Part shown: positions 46,040-59,449 of the stretch, one piece after another
Numbering within the stretch: position 1 is the first letter of the stretch
How the letters are laid out: the number at the start of each line of letters is the position of its first letter
NCBI GenBank assembly: GCA_030704615.1
Contig: CM060731.1
Location: forward strand, 28,584,001-28,648,000
Length of the DNA stretch: 64,000 bases
DNA from: Takakia lepidozioides
Lineage: Eukaryota; Streptophyta; Takakiopsida; Takakiales; Takakiaceae
Reading direction: 5' to 3'
The notes under the pieces: generated by a model
What the model saw: only the letters and a program-made list of their open reading frames with translations
The model's database searches: none
Told to the model about the DNA's origin: nothing
Made by a program: the position numbers and the translations under genes

Positions 46040-46140
46040 AGTAGGAAAGGTGGACAACTTTGTGACACCAATCCATGGATTGAACCCACAACCACTTTTG
46101 AGGTGGTATGTGCCTATTACCACTCAGCTACACTTGGTTG
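46040..46140 (-). repeat. tRNA-derived SINE head
   Basis: On the minus strand, an A box TAGCTGAGTGG (46120-46130) and a B box GGGTTCAATCC (46077-46087) lie at tRNA-like spacing. The 3' body beyond the B box includes tttgtgacaccaatcc-type sequence shared with the remnant at 46565. The sequence does not fold as a complete tRNA with matching acceptor arms, so a SINE is preferred. Confidence 0.6.
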
Positions 46141-46564
46141 TCGATATGGCCTACCTTGAGTGGTGGGGATTGGCTAGTGCAACGTCCTCCTGCTGATCGC
46201 CTCCACACAAATTGCAAAACAACCACATCACATACCCCACTCTAGAGAGGGAGGAGGAGTAGTATCTACGATGAGCTCATCCGGTGAGGGAGAGAGAGGC
46301 CGCTCTCAAGGTCTCTGAGCAAGTACAAGGTAAGTATCGTATATTAATTTTTGTAAAAGAATCTTATACCTATATACATGTATTTATTAGAATTAAAACC
46401 CTGACCCTCTACATTGGCCCGGGGGTATAACAGGTTCTGGCAGGCGTGTCCAAGTTCATTTTAGGAATGGACCGAGATGAGGATGAGGGTCAAGGTTTAT
46501 GGTGATGACACGGGTTACCCTCCAACCTGCCGGGTACCCCGGGTCAAAACCCGGACCCTCACAA

Positions 46565-46655
46565 AACTGGAGGATACCTTTGTGACATCCAACGGACATA
46601 CGTGGTTTGGAATCCACAACCACTAGGAAATGGTAATATGCCCAAGTCAAGGATT
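46565..46655 (-). repeat. Partial copy of the same SINE, decayed B box
   Basis: It shares tttgtgacayccaa..., atccacaaccact and ggtaatatgcc with 46050-46115. The B box is mutated (ttggaatcc on the plus strand). Confidence 0.45.
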
Positions 46656-46659
46656 TTAC

Positions 46660-48500
46660 AAGAAATTACCTCAAAGATATTATATTTACAGTGTTGAGCA
46701 GTCCTTAGCTCAACACATATGTGCATTACCATGCTCTCGACTTGTCTCAATGGAAACAAATAAGAGATGGTGAGTGATGGATAAAGACATTAACAGGCCA
46801 TATTCTCTTTTGTAGTATTTGATGATAAGTACAATCTTAGGTGTTAGTAACTTCAATGCACTTTTGAAACAACGTTAATATCCAAGCATGTAGTATTTCA
46901 GATATTCTGTTTTCTACCATCTTCTACCTTTAAAATGTGTATTAACATGTCCCATGTCATCAACTGGCTTATCACAAAGATCATTCACATGTAGTTTGTT
47001 TTTCTTAGCCATAACATGACACGACTCTTAATATCTATGGAGCTGTTGTAATATGAGGAGCGCAACATGATACCTCAAGTATGTGGAGTATGATAGGCAG
47101 CACTAGCTCTAACACAAGTATCTTCTTTAAGGTCTTTTGAGATTGAGTGTAAAATTGAGGTTCTTAGAATCCTTCCCAGGCTCTACAAAGTCTACCACAC
47201 AATTTATGGTACATATGCAGCTTTCTCACTAACAAATGCACTAGGAAAATCTTGTGGTTTAACCCCTAAACTCCCAACCGCGGGCCCAAATTGGGTCTTG
47301 ACACATTTTCTTTTGCTCATAACTTTTGCAGATCTTGATGGAATTTCCCCAAAAATGGACTGTGGATTTGGGGGGTCCGTGGCGGCTATGGAGGTCTGTT
47401 CCCGCGTTTGGTTATAGAGGTCTCGAGTTCCCGCGCGTTTGCAGATGGTCTGACTTGTCTTCGCGCGCTTCTCTCATACTTGCATCATAGCTTGCTTGTG
47501 GCAGCAGACCGTTGTGTGGTTTTGTAGGTTACCGTTGAGTACTCGTCTTCCTCTACTACCCGCCTTTCATTGTGAGCTCTTTTCGTTATCCTCCTGGTCT
47601 CCCCTTCCAGCAACACCAACACCATTGTGCGCAACATTTGTCTGCGAGGTGAATGCTTCATGTTTTGGCTGTACTGGTGCTTCATTGTGAGTTCGATGGT
47701 GTCAAATCCCCCCTGTTTTGTGATTTACCAAGGCAATGGGGTACTCTGAGGTCCCTCCCCCTGCTCCTTCTCATTTATCCGGCAAGGCAAATGTCATATC
47801 TAGTTGGGCTAGGACTAGGTGCTTCTCCCAAACAGATTGCCAAACTGTTAGACGCTTTGAATGATGAGTATTTGGTGAGCTTGGAGGGCCCTGCATGAAT
47901 CTGTTTGGCCTGCCTTCCCTCAGCCAAACAATGGCGATGATGATGCCGATGGGTAACAAAGAGGGAGTATCAACCTCTCTGCAGTTATCCTTCTATGTGG
48001 TTTGTCTTTGTCTTTGTTTGCATACACAGTTCACATGCCTAGGAGTAAGTGGGTATATGTTGGCATTATCCTTGAAAAGGTTCTACTATGTGATAGAGCT
48101 TGGCTACAACGTCATCATAGTTCATAGACAGATTTGGACTTGGGTAAAGTGTTATGTTTGCTTATCATTGTCATGCTTCAGGTTACAATTACATTGCTTT
48201 GTATGTGGCTGGTGTAGCAGATTTGCTGCAAGTCCTGGGCGTGAATTTGTGGTATTTTCGTGGCTGCTGCAGACTATTTTTTTGTAGTCTATGTAGGACT
48301 GGTTGTATGTGGCTGATATAGCAGATTTATGTAGTTTGTGCAGTGCTGCGATTCCACTTGATTAGCCACAATTCTGAAGTGGAGATAGATAGTGTCAGTT
48401 CCTGACTATGGGGTTCATTGTGGTATCAGCAACGGAAAGGTAAGACATGTCGCTTGTGTGTGGTAGTTTCCATTAAATTAGAGTATCATTGTAGTATAGA
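46660..48500. other. No gene recognised
   Basis: A plus-strand frame at 47653-47898 gives LGASPKQIAKLLDALNDEYL, which is protein-like but matches no family I know and has no clear exon partners. The rest shows nothing. Confidence 0.35.
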
Positions 48501-48539
48501 AGTAGGATCATAGGGACAGTTACTGGGCCCCTTCCAAGC

Positions 48540-48625
48540 GAGGGTGCACAAAGGGGATAATATGTCCCTCCTTGTGTTCATGTACGGGTAGACATATGGG
48601 TTTGAGTCCCACTCATGCATGGTAG
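48540..48625 (+). repeat. Possible tRNA-derived SINE head
   Basis: A B-box-like GGTTTGAGTCC near 48600 follows a weak A-box-like tgcacaaagggg. Weaker than the other SINE heads. Confidence 0.3.
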
Positions 48626-48629
48626 GCTT

Positions 48630-50455
48630 GAGGGCATTCTTCATTGCTGCTGTAACATGTGAAAATGGGCCTGGCAAGCTCCTGGTTTGGTCCAAGAGAC
48701 ACTCCTCTTGCTTTGACCAACTGCCAGCATCTGTACACTTGGCCAAATTTCTTACTTTTTGGTTTGTTGGATGTAGTGTGGTGGGGATGACCAGTGAGAT
48801 GCATCAGCCCAATCCATTTCCATCCCGTCATCCAAACTTCAAGCAAACCACTTCCAAATTGGTTTTTTTTTTTTGGGGCCCCAAAATGGACCCCACATGC
48901 AACGGTGGCATTTTCTTGATTTCCATCCGATTGCACTGGAATTTGGCACGTCTATGCAGGGGGGAGGTGGGAAGATATTGTCCGGTCAAAATTTGAAAAT
49001 CCCTCGATTCCCGGAAATTACAGCAATTTTTCATCCAAGGGATACTCTTTTTGGGAAATGTCAAACTTATCCTTGGGCGTTTAGGGGTTAACAGCCCATC
49101 ATTTACTATCTATAGAGCTTGCCGCGTTGGTACAATAAAACAATTGTATGTATCCTCTCAGATTTATAACGCCATCATACTCTTCGCAGATCAACAACAT
49201 GCATGTTTCAACCAAAAGACCCGCCAACGTTGAGTTCCTAAGTTAGTACACTTCTAAATGAATGAGATGCATTGCCCCAATTTATGGAAGGTTTAAAACT
49301 GTTGATGCTTTTAATGGACGGTCTGGATGAACCCTAATATATCCAAGGGACTTCGCGACCAAATTACAAAATTGGATGAATGACAAATATACACCTACTA
49401 CATTCAATTCAGTACCCGCAAGGAAGAGGCTTTTTATTTACATTAACTTGGGTGTCTCTCTCTACTACATTCATTGAGAGCCAAAGGTTAATGGACCACA
49501 TAAGACTGCGGTCCGAGAAGACCAAAGATCGCCGGACGTCCTCGTCTGCCCAGCCCGGGGTTGCTCCTGGGTCCCCTGGTGTTGGTCCAGAGTTCCAGGT
49601 CCCCTACAATATAGTTTGTTGCGTCCCGGCCAGGGGGGGCCCCGACCCCTGGGGGGACGGGCGAGACACACGAGCTTCACCGGTGTGAAATAAACAAGGA
49701 TTAGATTGATAGACGAAGGCAGTGATACTGGGGGCCCTACAAATCACATTAGAAACCTTCAAACAATTGTTATGTGCGGTAATGAGCTTTGGGTTAACTT
49801 GCTGAGAGCCAGCAGCTTTTCCATGGGTCGGTCCACCACAGGCATGTGTGCCCCAGTAGAGAATGTGAGACAGTGTGCAGGAAGATAGGGGGAGCAATTG
49901 GGTTACAGTCTACAGCAATTTGATGGGTTCAAACAGGCTGACCATCTCTGCCATAGAAAACTCTGAGAGGTCGAAACACATTGTTCACCAAGAAAAAGTT
50001 CTTAGTGATTCCCAAATGGTGCAAAAGGGAAGAGCCTTACCATACTGGAGCACTAACGCTGAGGAAACATGGAAGACTGGTCGGAAAAACCATGGGCTCC
50101 CGAGACCAAAGTTGTAAAAAGGCAATGCAGTGGTCCCATTGAGCACCCAATACGAAAATGGCGTAAGGCACTGAAGCATGCATGCAGAAGACACAGGATT
50201 TCCTATGGAACGACCCAGTGAATCCCCATGCTGTGGACCAAAAATTTGCCTGCGATGCCACAGGTGTCCCTAACGAAGGTAGTTGGGGCCGGCAGCGCCT
50301 GACTGGAGCGAAGCGCAGCAGCGACTATTGATACCCTGTCCGGGTTGTAGTTGTGACCTCACATGAATTTCGCCCATCAGCGTCTTTAGCGAGTTGACCA
50401 GAAGGTTAAAGCCAGGTGTCTTAGAGTTGCTGGATTCCTGCCCTGCATGGTCCAC
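48630..50455. other. No gene recognised
   Basis: Short open frames on both strands lack motifs or splice context. A G/C-rich patch lies at 49540-49685. Confidence 0.35.
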
Positions 50456-50460
50456 TCAAC

Positions 50461-50585
50461 ATATATATATATATATGTGTATGTAAGGAAACACCCGGAT
50501 CACAAATCAGGTCCCTCAATTCCAGAATTTGAACCCCAGAATTACCTGAGTGGCAGTATCCAACTGAGCTACCGACTGGCTATAA
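50461..50585 (-). repeat. tRNA-derived SINE head next to an AT microsatellite
   Basis: On the minus strand, a perfect A box TAGCTCAGTTGG (50560-50571) is followed by a B box GGTTCAAATTC (50525-50535). An (AT)n run sits at 50461-50476, where a SINE tail would end. There is no full tRNA fold. Confidence 0.6.
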
Positions 50586-50994
50586 TTAACTTCTGTCCAT
50601 TGTGTTGTCTTTGAAAAGAGGTCAATGGTCAATGAAACTTCATTTTAAAGACTTTTACCTGTAAGAGATTCATGTGGAGTCATCTAGAACTCTAGGTCCT
50701 GACCGATCGGCTGCAGAGTTCCCTAGACATGAGGGGCCTTCAGTCAAGTCATGCAGTGGTGGCCCACGTATTAAAATAACACTCCAGGCCGGTTACTGGA
50801 TGGCTGGGGTTGTCTCCCTCTCTCTCCTCTGGTCATGGCTGTGGGCCCCGAAAGTCCGAAGAAGAAACCATCAAATCCTATCGGTAGACTCTGCACCTGC
50901 AACAAATAGCACCAGGCGCACGAATATCTATGGTAGGCCCGAGCAACCCGCCAAACAGAAAAGGGCAGGGGAGAATAGAAGCGGTGAGGGAGGG

Positions 50995-51013
50995 AGAGAG
51001 AGAGAGAGAGAGA
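50995..51013. repeat. GA microsatellite
   Basis: Uninterrupted gagaga run preceding agatactcc. Confidence 0.8.
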
Positions 51014-51483
51014 TACTCCTTTTCCCCCCATGATAACATTGTCTTGACATACCCTCAAGGGCATATTACCGCGGGTGGTCATCACCTCTGCCAGAGGTAG
51101 ACATCATGCTAGAAACACAATTTTGACTACAGCAGTGCTGTTATAGTTCCCAATGTGACACATGTGGCTGTGAAAAGTGTAACGTTGGTGGGAGGTCTAA
51201 AGTTCTGAAAGACACAGTAGTAGGACCAGAGAGACAGAAAGAAAGAAAGAACGCACCTTGAGAGTAGACAACTCACAAGAGCAACTAGTTTACATGTTGA
51301 AACTATGTCAACAAGGCCCGCATATAGAAGAGGTGCCCAGCATGACACACAACCCTGCCACCAGCTCATCAGTGCATGCTTGAATCAATTCTGGGTATGC
51401 GAGGGCCATCTTACAGTCCTGAAATTCAATTTCTGACAAGGTCCTGACCTTGAAGCCAAATTGTCCTTCTCTCTTATCACGTT

Positions 51484-52913
51484 ATAAAGCACCATTTCAT
51501 TTCATTTCTCTTATCACTTGGTTTGATTCTGATGTGGGATGTAGATGCTCTTTCTCCAGATTCAGGCACTTGATACGATGGCTTATCTCCACTGACTTGA
51601 GATAATTCTGCTGCTCTTGGTTCTGAACAGTCTCTTGAAGACATGCAAGAATCGTGCTGCATGTTTCCAGCTGCTTCCTGGAGAGGAAACACTGACACAG
51701 CCATATATCTTCTTGCTCATTAAACCCAATAAGTCGCGTCTGTTCACAGAGCATGTCCCCCAGTCCCATCTGCTTGCTCACACTGTTGCTTGATGATGAC
51801 TTGCCTCCTTGAAATATTTCCACCTGCACCACTCACACTCCTTTGGGACCTACCATATCCAGATGAGTCTCCATCCTTTGTCCGACACCAGCACCTCCTG
51901 TTTTCCCTCATTGCAAATGTGAGCAGAGGATGGAGTCTCGTCCTATTGGCAGTAGGATAAAAGTTGACATGACCAAAAGCTATAATTTTGTGGCAAACTT
52001 TGGCTCTTCACCTTATCTTCGTATCAGCAATAACTTGCTCATTTCTGGGAGAGAAGGTCAGTGTACACAATTGCTCTGCTATATTGCAGTTAGAATCCAG
52101 GACCACACAATCTCTGGGATTGCGGCCCAACATCCACCTCCAATCTGTTAACTCTACTTGAGTTGGTGTATTCTTTGTCACCACCACCACAAACCAAGTT
52201 CTCTTCTGCGTCCACCCAGAGAGAAAATCCACCAACCGCTGCTAACTGGCCAGGCAATCCATCTAGTGACCTTTTTCGTGTGCTATGCAGAAGAGCCTGC
52301 TCTTGACCAATTTTCTGGAAGAAGCACGTCATACACTGCCTATGGTCCACATGCTCCTAAATGTGTTCCACAAACACTGCCCATAATCTGCATGTGAAAG
52401 CAGAAACCACTTGTGATCAATTAATGCCTCCAAATAAAGCCAATGCTTATGTTCAACATACAGTTTCAACCTGATTGATTATCAAATAATCAAATAAAAA
52501 ACAGCAGTGTTCAAAACAAGCAATGGTCCTCACCAGCAAAAATGACTCCTTCATTGCTGCTTTGAAGAGTTGCAGAAAGCAGAAAACAAAACATGCAGCA
52601 ATAAGAGTACTCAAGCTCCTCAGTTGATGAAGAGAGCCTTCTTGGCCCTGCTCATGCTCCAACTCTCCACATGGCCCTCAAGCTTTAAACTCCAGCTTGC
52701 TTTGGCATAGGTGAAACTACCTTCTCTGTTCAACTGGCATGTGGCTGTATGAGACAAATCCTACTCTAGAGGGTAGGGGCATCATGATGCATAAACAAGT
52801 ACCAAACATTTCAAGTTGGAAGGACAACCAGCATAATCCAGACTTCCGCAGCATTTTCAGCACCAGAACATAGTAGCAATTGAGAAATGAAATGAAATGA
52901 AATGGTGCTTTAT
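51484..52913. mobile_element. 1.4-kb segment with terminal inverted repeats
   Basis: The left end, ataaagcaccatttcatttc plus atttctc (51484-51510), is the reverse complement of the right end (52882-52913), except for one extra CATTT unit on the right. No target-site duplication is clear. Inside are unrecognised minus-strand coding islands: 51832-51497 (LGDMLCEQTRLIGFNEQEDI) and 52350-52090 (RSLDGLPGQLAAVGGFSLWV). It could be a non-autonomous DNA transposon, or the termini could be two unrelated insertions of a short repeat. Confidence 0.5.
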
Positions 52914-53653
52914 TGAGAGAAAGCCCCAAATGATTGTCGTTGCAACCATTCCAAAATTAACATGCTAGCTTGCACGGGTGAGTGTGAACATCTACTTCAA
53001 GCAGTTGAATTGTTAATGCTGGCATTTAGGACTTGCTGCTTGAACCTATCTGAAGAAAATGCTTGATACAGTTTTAAATTTCTTCCCTCAGCTCAGAGAT
53101 TGGAAGTGCACAAAGCACTTCTGCAAACAACTGTTAAACCAATTGTGTGTAGTTTAGCAGAATTTTCTGACAAGAAAACGATGAAACAGATAGCATGAAA
53201 TCTGGCTGCATCCGCTACCAGCATCTTCGCACACCTGTTCTACCAGGAAAACAGCTGTGGGCCTCGCTTTTGAGTGTTTTGGCCTAGTCTCATGAACTCC
53301 TCTGACTTATCTTCATTCTACATATAAACCTGCAAAGTGATTGGATGTGCAGCCAGCAAAGTCAAACAGATCAAGCCTTCAATTTACAAAGTGTTTCATA
53401 TAATGGTGTTTTCTCTACCTCACCCAAGACAGATCAGCTCTCTCATTTAATAGTGGCACCTACAGGAAAATATTGTGGGAGGTAATTGATTTCAAATTAG
53501 ACAATCCGTTCACTGATTGCTGTGTCAACATCAATGCCGATCTGGAAGCCGTCGATCACTGGGAGATGGATAACTCCAGAGTGGTGGATGAAACCACTAT
53601 GCAAATTTAACATTACTCCGTTTCAAAGTAGAATGCAGCAAACAATTACATAC

Positions 53654-54062
53654 CTGCCTTCAGCCAAACGAAAATCTGTACCGAGGTGAAGAGTATGGTT
53701 TTGATGAGCTCTGAACCGATATGCAGCTCTGCTTGCCAATTCTGCCGTCCAGGTCTGCTGTAATTCAAGCTTTTCCCGACTCCCCAACTCATCTACTTCC
53801 GTCAAAGGTTGAATAACCTCATTAAATGACAGGCTCTTAGTTCCTATATGTCGAATCACCACGTTATGGGGCCTCAAAACCAGCCGAGGCGCATGATCTG
53901 CACCTTCTTCCAACGATTCCAGACAATTCAGCGTCTCTCAAAGGCCTGCTCAGATTCCATCCGCCTAATGCAGCGTGACAAGGCACCAATGTCAAAAGCT
54001 GCTCATTCCAGGTTGGCAATCTCATCATGGGTGGTTTTGAAAGAGAGGCGGAGGGAATCAGG
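53654..54062 (-). pseudogene. Unrecognised exon with frameshift and stop
   Basis: The minus strand reads RLSFKTTHDEIANLE, a stop, AAFDIGALSRCIRRMESEQA, a one-base frameshift, then LVLRPHNVVIRHIGTKSLSF, VIQPLTEVDELGSREKLELQ and FRAHQNHTLHLGTDFRLAEG. It ends at a good GTATGT donor (53653). The text is clearly protein-like, but I do not recognise the family. It may be the decayed 5' part of a gene whose later exons are the islands at 51.5-52.4 kb. Confidence 0.5.
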
Positions 54063-54099
54063 ACCAAGCAACCCGTTTTTGAAAAGAAAGAGAGGGCAA

Positions 54100-54205
54100 G
54101 CTCTCTAGACCAAGCAACAGGATTTGAACTGGAGACCTCTCAACTCAGACCCGTTACAGCATCGGTTGACCCTGCGCAATACAGAGCGCCTGAACTTGGG
54201 GCGAC
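54100..54205 (-). repeat. Possible tRNA-derived SINE head
   Basis: A B box AGTTCAAATCC on the minus strand (about 54119-54129) is clear, but the A box upstream (GGGTCAACCGATG) is poor. Confidence 0.35.
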
Positions 54206-54209
54206 CCGT

Positions 54210-56740
54210 TGAAGAATCGGCTGGGGCTCAGTAGGCGGTCGCTGGGGCCGTGATGAAGCCATCGCTGTCACTACCTTTGAGCTGCTCCATGAGAGCTTCA
54301 CGAGGATGGTCACGAAGTTGCAGCATTTATTTGGCTTCATTGAAAGGGATACCGATCTATAGTAGAGGACAGGTGGTAAACATGACTTTGATGTTGGTGA
54401 GAGATATCGGTGGGATGCAGGGGTTTAATTGTTTGAACTGCTAGTTTGGACACAGGATGCGGGGATGTTTGTTGAAGGCCAAATTGAGAATCCAGATGCA
54501 GGGATAATATGCGACCGCTAGGCGACGAGGAGTGAATGAGCATCCATTGTGCAGTGACGGAGTGGCTGCTGCTGAACAAAATTACCGCCGTGACTTTCAA
54601 TTATGAAGTAAGTGAAGAAGACTGGTTCCCCTACGAAGTCAAGCCTTGACTATATCCTCTGTCACTGCTCTGTCAATCATTCAGGTCCCTTTCGTCATAT
54701 GTACATGAACAAAAAAGCCTCCCACAATTCTTGCATGCGTTGCTCGTAAGGCTCTCCAGTTTGCCAACACAATGGAAAAGAATGTGCAAGTGTAAGAAAA
54801 TGATGACGAACTCTCTTCAATAGGCTTAACCATACCTTAAAGTAGCACTGGTCGCACCTCTAAGATGCTTACGAACAGTATTAGCAGTTGAGTTGATATA
54901 GATGACATTCTGTATGCCTATTTGCTCACATGTGAGTGGCATGGTACTGGATTTCACAACTAGTTGTGTGAGATCCTTCTTCCTTCACATGTTGGAATGA
55001 GGGACTGATTATAAGCACCTTCCTGTGCTTGTTTGAGTCGATTAAGGGGTGGAACCTGCAAAGCTGCAGAGCCTCTAAAACCACAAGGTCTTTCCCTCTG
55101 ATTCATTGACCAGTTCTCAGTTGATTTTGTGTTGTACACGTAGTGAACAAGGGGCTTAGATAGGATCATAGTCTACCTATCCTTTCCTCTCGATGCAAGA
55201 ATTGTCTCATTTTTCAGGAAGTTTGACCAGGGAGAGCTTTTCAAGCCCTCCTTCCTTTTATAACTACACGGTTCGGGATGGTCTGAAGTTAAAATTAATT
55301 AGCCTACCTCAAGCAGCCTTATCTTTCAGAGGTCTATCTATCGAATACTTGACATGTCCTCTTTCTCAAAATGTGCATCTATCCTGTGACTCAATGTTTC
55401 TGTTCTCTTTTAATTTTTGAACCATGAGAAAGGAGATTTTTTCAAGGCCTCCCTTATCCATTCAAGCAGTTAAGTTGAACTTCTTTCTGTCATATCCTGT
55501 ATGTCCTTGGCCGATGGTCCTTTCCTTTCCATTATTCTATGATTGCTTAAGGATTCACTGCATTGCATAAATGAAGTTTCTTTTCCTACGTATTGTCCAG
55601 ATGGGGATTATATCTTCCTATCTGAGCTTGCTAGTATGCCGAAACCACTTCTTCCATGTAGAAGTGTACATTGTTGATCTCAATGTACTACCAGGAATTG
55701 TGGCCTCCCTTTCTGTCCATCTTACCCTGGAGGAAAGGAGCTACAGGAACCCTATTTCAACGTATCCTTGTTGCAAATCCCTTCAGCACAACAGAAGGAG
55801 CTATGGTGATGAAAGTGGAGGGTAAGTCTGGGCCTTTTATGCACAGATGCTATAACCTGCTGGAGGGGAGTTCCTCTGTGGCCTCAGTGATCTCTACCCT
55901 CAATCTTCTCCATATTTTGTGTGGTCTGATGTTGAATGTTCTTGTATTCATTCCCAGGTTGGGTGCCGGAATCCAGCTTGTGAATTCAGGCCTGTGGAGG
56001 TCTGTGTCCACTTTCTGGAGGTGTTCAGTGCAAGTAGGGCAGCGTCAAAGGAGATGATGGCCCCAAAGTCTTTGATTTGGCAGCTTGCAGCTGCGTCATT
56101 GTGACATTGTTTATCCCTGAACAACCAGCCACACCTCTTCCCAGCTCTTATATAGACATCAGAACTGTAGAATGGATGAGGGGATGGACTCAAGAAGGGG
56201 TGCTCCACACATGGGAGGGAGCTGCTGGTCCTCTGCAGATATGCATCACCAGCCTAGCAGCAGCGAGGCAGCAGTGGGATCAACAGCAATAACCAGCTGA
56301 CTAGGTTGGAAGAAGCTGAGGAATCATGGTCAGCAAGGGTCTGTAACCAGGAATCGGGCAGAAGTCCAGAGTCTAGCAGGCCCTTTGTCTGAAAGCCGTC
56401 TCAAATGTCTCCGAAGCTGGTGGCTGCCCGCTCCTCGGGATCTTGCAGAGTGCAGAGACCTCATCATGAATCATTGCAAGGGCAGTGTAATGGCTTGCAG
56501 AGCTTTAGTGGCAGTCTCAGTGAAACAGAATTGTAGTCTGTAGACATGGGTGCGGAAGATCTGTTGCTCTCCCAAGTAGGCGAGTAATTACATCACAGTG
56601 ACAAAGTGTAGAAACATGAAGTGACCAACAAGTCCCTGTGCAACTAGTCGAGGCTGATGTGGTCCATCACCTGCCGACAGCTGTAGACCCCGAAAAGGCA
56701 TTCTGAGCAGACTTTCTGCAGCAGCTGAAAGACCTCTTTC
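54210..56740. other. No gene recognised
   Basis: Open frames at 55571-56057 (plus) give hydrophobic text without a known motif. I see no reliable splice structure. Confidence 0.35.
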
Positions 56741-56749
56741 GCTGCGAAC

Positions 56750-57960
56750 TCTCACCAAAGGTCCCCTTGGCGACAGCGACCCTGGAAAGAACTTGCTGGT
56801 GATGGCAGCAAATCCATGGAGTTAGCGAATGAAGAGACTGAAGGAGGAGAAGGAGGTCTGCGAGAAGGCGCTGGTCCTAATGATGACAGAGTGGGCAGTA
56901 ATGTTTGTACTCTGCTGCCCTGAGATCTGCTCTGCAACACTGGGGCGTGTGGAGGTGGTTGTGAAGGTGATGGTCCTGAAGTGGCTGCTGAATTTGCAAC
57001 TGTTGGCAATGCAAGTGAGAAGAAATTAGAGAACTGGTGGAGTCCAAGTTGTTGGGATTGATGCCGCTATTCCAAGTCTGCTCTCAGTTGCAACTGCAGC
57101 TCCAAGCTGACAGGCACTGGAGGCACTTGTCACCAAACTATGTGTGCTACTGCCCATATATCTGTGTGAAGACCGTTCCTCTAGAGTAGTCGAGCCAGCT
57201 GGCATCCCTGCGTCTCAGGGATGAAGAGCTGCCACTTTTGCCACTTTCAATCAAAGGACTGCCACTCCAGCAGTCAGCCAGAATCCGATCATAGAGGAGG
57301 TTGCTAGAGGAATTACTCTCATCTGTATCCATCGAACACTCAGCTGGTGATGCTCTCCCAGCACTCCAGCTGTCAGGCTGTAGGTCTTAACTTTTGGTTC
57401 TCTGTTTATGTTTCTTTCTAATCTCTATTCTTTGTCTTTCTGTGTGAGTTTTCGAGCATGGCCCTGCACACAGTCGGGCAAACTGAGGGGGCTGCGATGC
57501 TCCTTGCTCCAACAACACCACTCCAGCGCGAATGTTTCTTTGAGAACTGGAACCTGCACCAGTACTCCCCATCACAGCCTTCCCAAGACGGCCTTCCTGG
57601 ATGGCTTCAGCATCAACTGCCTAACCGAGAGCCCCCTGCCAGTCCAGGGCTCCTCCAAACCATTGGCCACGGCTGGCAGTTCACCACCTCAGTGAAGTGG
57701 TGTTGCCTGGCAATCCAGCCACTGCGCTGCGACTTCCCACATTCTCCACGACAAGGCCTCCAGATCTCCCTAAAAAAAACTCAGAGGTGCTGCTTCACCA
57801 GACTGGCACTCTCCCAGCTAGGATATCAAGACTGCTGTTCACTGAGAGACCTCCCATTTCCAACAAGGAATCTGTACTGCTGCACGGGTGTCCATGGCCT
57901 GGGAGGATATTATCCTCTTGTGACAAGCCCAGCTGTGTGCTGAGACCCACTGCAAAAATC
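56750..57960. other. Ser/Pro/Gln-rich low-complexity stretch
   Basis: The minus strand has CTG/CAG-rich sequence giving Ser/Pro/Leu-rich text (57332-57147, 57009-56752) broken by stops. It may be a decayed low-complexity gene; no domain is visible. Confidence 0.3.
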
Positions 57961-57964
57961 ACTT

Positions 57965-59440
57965 CTTAATGTTGCAAGTGGTGTGAAGCTGACATGTTGT
58001 CCAAGTAGGCAAGATTCAGGATTGATGCACCTTGATTTTGAGTCTTACAAGGTTCGAGCTACTTCTTTTAGTCATATAATAGGGTTTCATGGTCTGGAGA
58101 ACTTGCTTGTTCTTGACTGCGTCTATATTTGAAAGAATTTGGAAATACTACGCAGGAGAATTGTATACCTTTCAAACTCATGTTTCCTGATGGTAGTTTG
58201 CTATTTAATCACATAATCCATCAAAGTTCAGACTTAACTTTGGATGCTGCATTGATCAGCTCGAGTTAAGCTTGCAGATCTCCAAATTGGAATGTAGAGG
58301 AATCTGTTGCTATGGAAGTAGTGATGCCAAATGTTTTCAGATTTTAGATCATCAGTTCTCCTGTCAGAACCTCAAGGTTTTGTGGACGCTGATTCTTACT
58401 GATAAGGTTGGCCTATGACCTTTGCAGAAACTTCCGATGCCGGAGCCAACACTTTTATTTGGAGGCATGGGTCTGCATGACCAGCATAGCGACCTGCGTC
58501 TTGATGTCGACAATGTCTTATGAGGTCCAATTTTCTCCTACCTCCTGTTTGTGTTCCCCATATGGTAAACGGCGTAAGGTCCGGACATGCAATTTGGGAG
58601 CCTTGTGCATCCACATAGCCCACATTCTTTCTATATAATGTGGGCAGCTCTCACAATGATACACGGTAATGGGGCCTGTACGTTTTTTGTTGCTTTGAGG
58701 ATCAACAACACTAAGCTCTAGTGCAATTAGGATGAAGACAAGCCAGATCGAGTCACTGATGCTCCACATACCAGAATCTGGTACAACTTAGCTACATTTT
58801 GAATAGAAGGTGAGGTCCTAGCTATAAAAGGGAGGTCTCTGGGTCAACTGGTCCAAGTAATGTGTGGTTCAGTTAAAAGAGAGTTGTGGATTATAGCTGG
58901 ATTATAGCAGTGTTTGGCACTTCTGTAGAAGTCACACTCACCAGTCTTGACATCAAACTTTGATAGCACCAGAAACCACACAGGTTTCAATAGGTTGTAT
59001 CAAAAAAAATCCTAGCAGAAATCTGGTTTGTTCATGGTCACATACAACTAGATAGCAGGATTTGAAGCGGGAGAGTATCTTGTGAGTAGATGTGTGAGGA
59101 GTGTGGCGTGAGCATAGAACTTAAAAAAGGAAAACAATGCCAGTAGGTCTCGGGTATCACCTATGGTAGATCAAGCGCCTGTAGGCCGTCTTTCCACGGG
59201 ATTATAAATAGCCTTATGGTAAACTGATACACGCTCATTTCCATGCATATCACACTATTTATATGGTAGATGGTGAGTCCACATGGAACATTTCCACGGA
59301 AATACATATCACCAATGGCTAAGTAGACGGTGAGTCCACATCAGAAGGTAACATTCCATACATAGAGTCAGAAAAAAAAGGGTGAGAGTGAAGTGCCTGC
59401 ACCATCAGTAACAATTGAGTTCAGCGAGGATGTGGACAGA
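57965..59440. other. No gene recognised
   Basis: A minus-strand frame at 58769-58396 reads IWLVFILIALELSVVDPQSN but matches nothing known to me. Short repeats of ggtgagtccacat occur near 59270-59340. Confidence 0.35.
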
Positions 59441-59449
59441 AGAGGAGCA

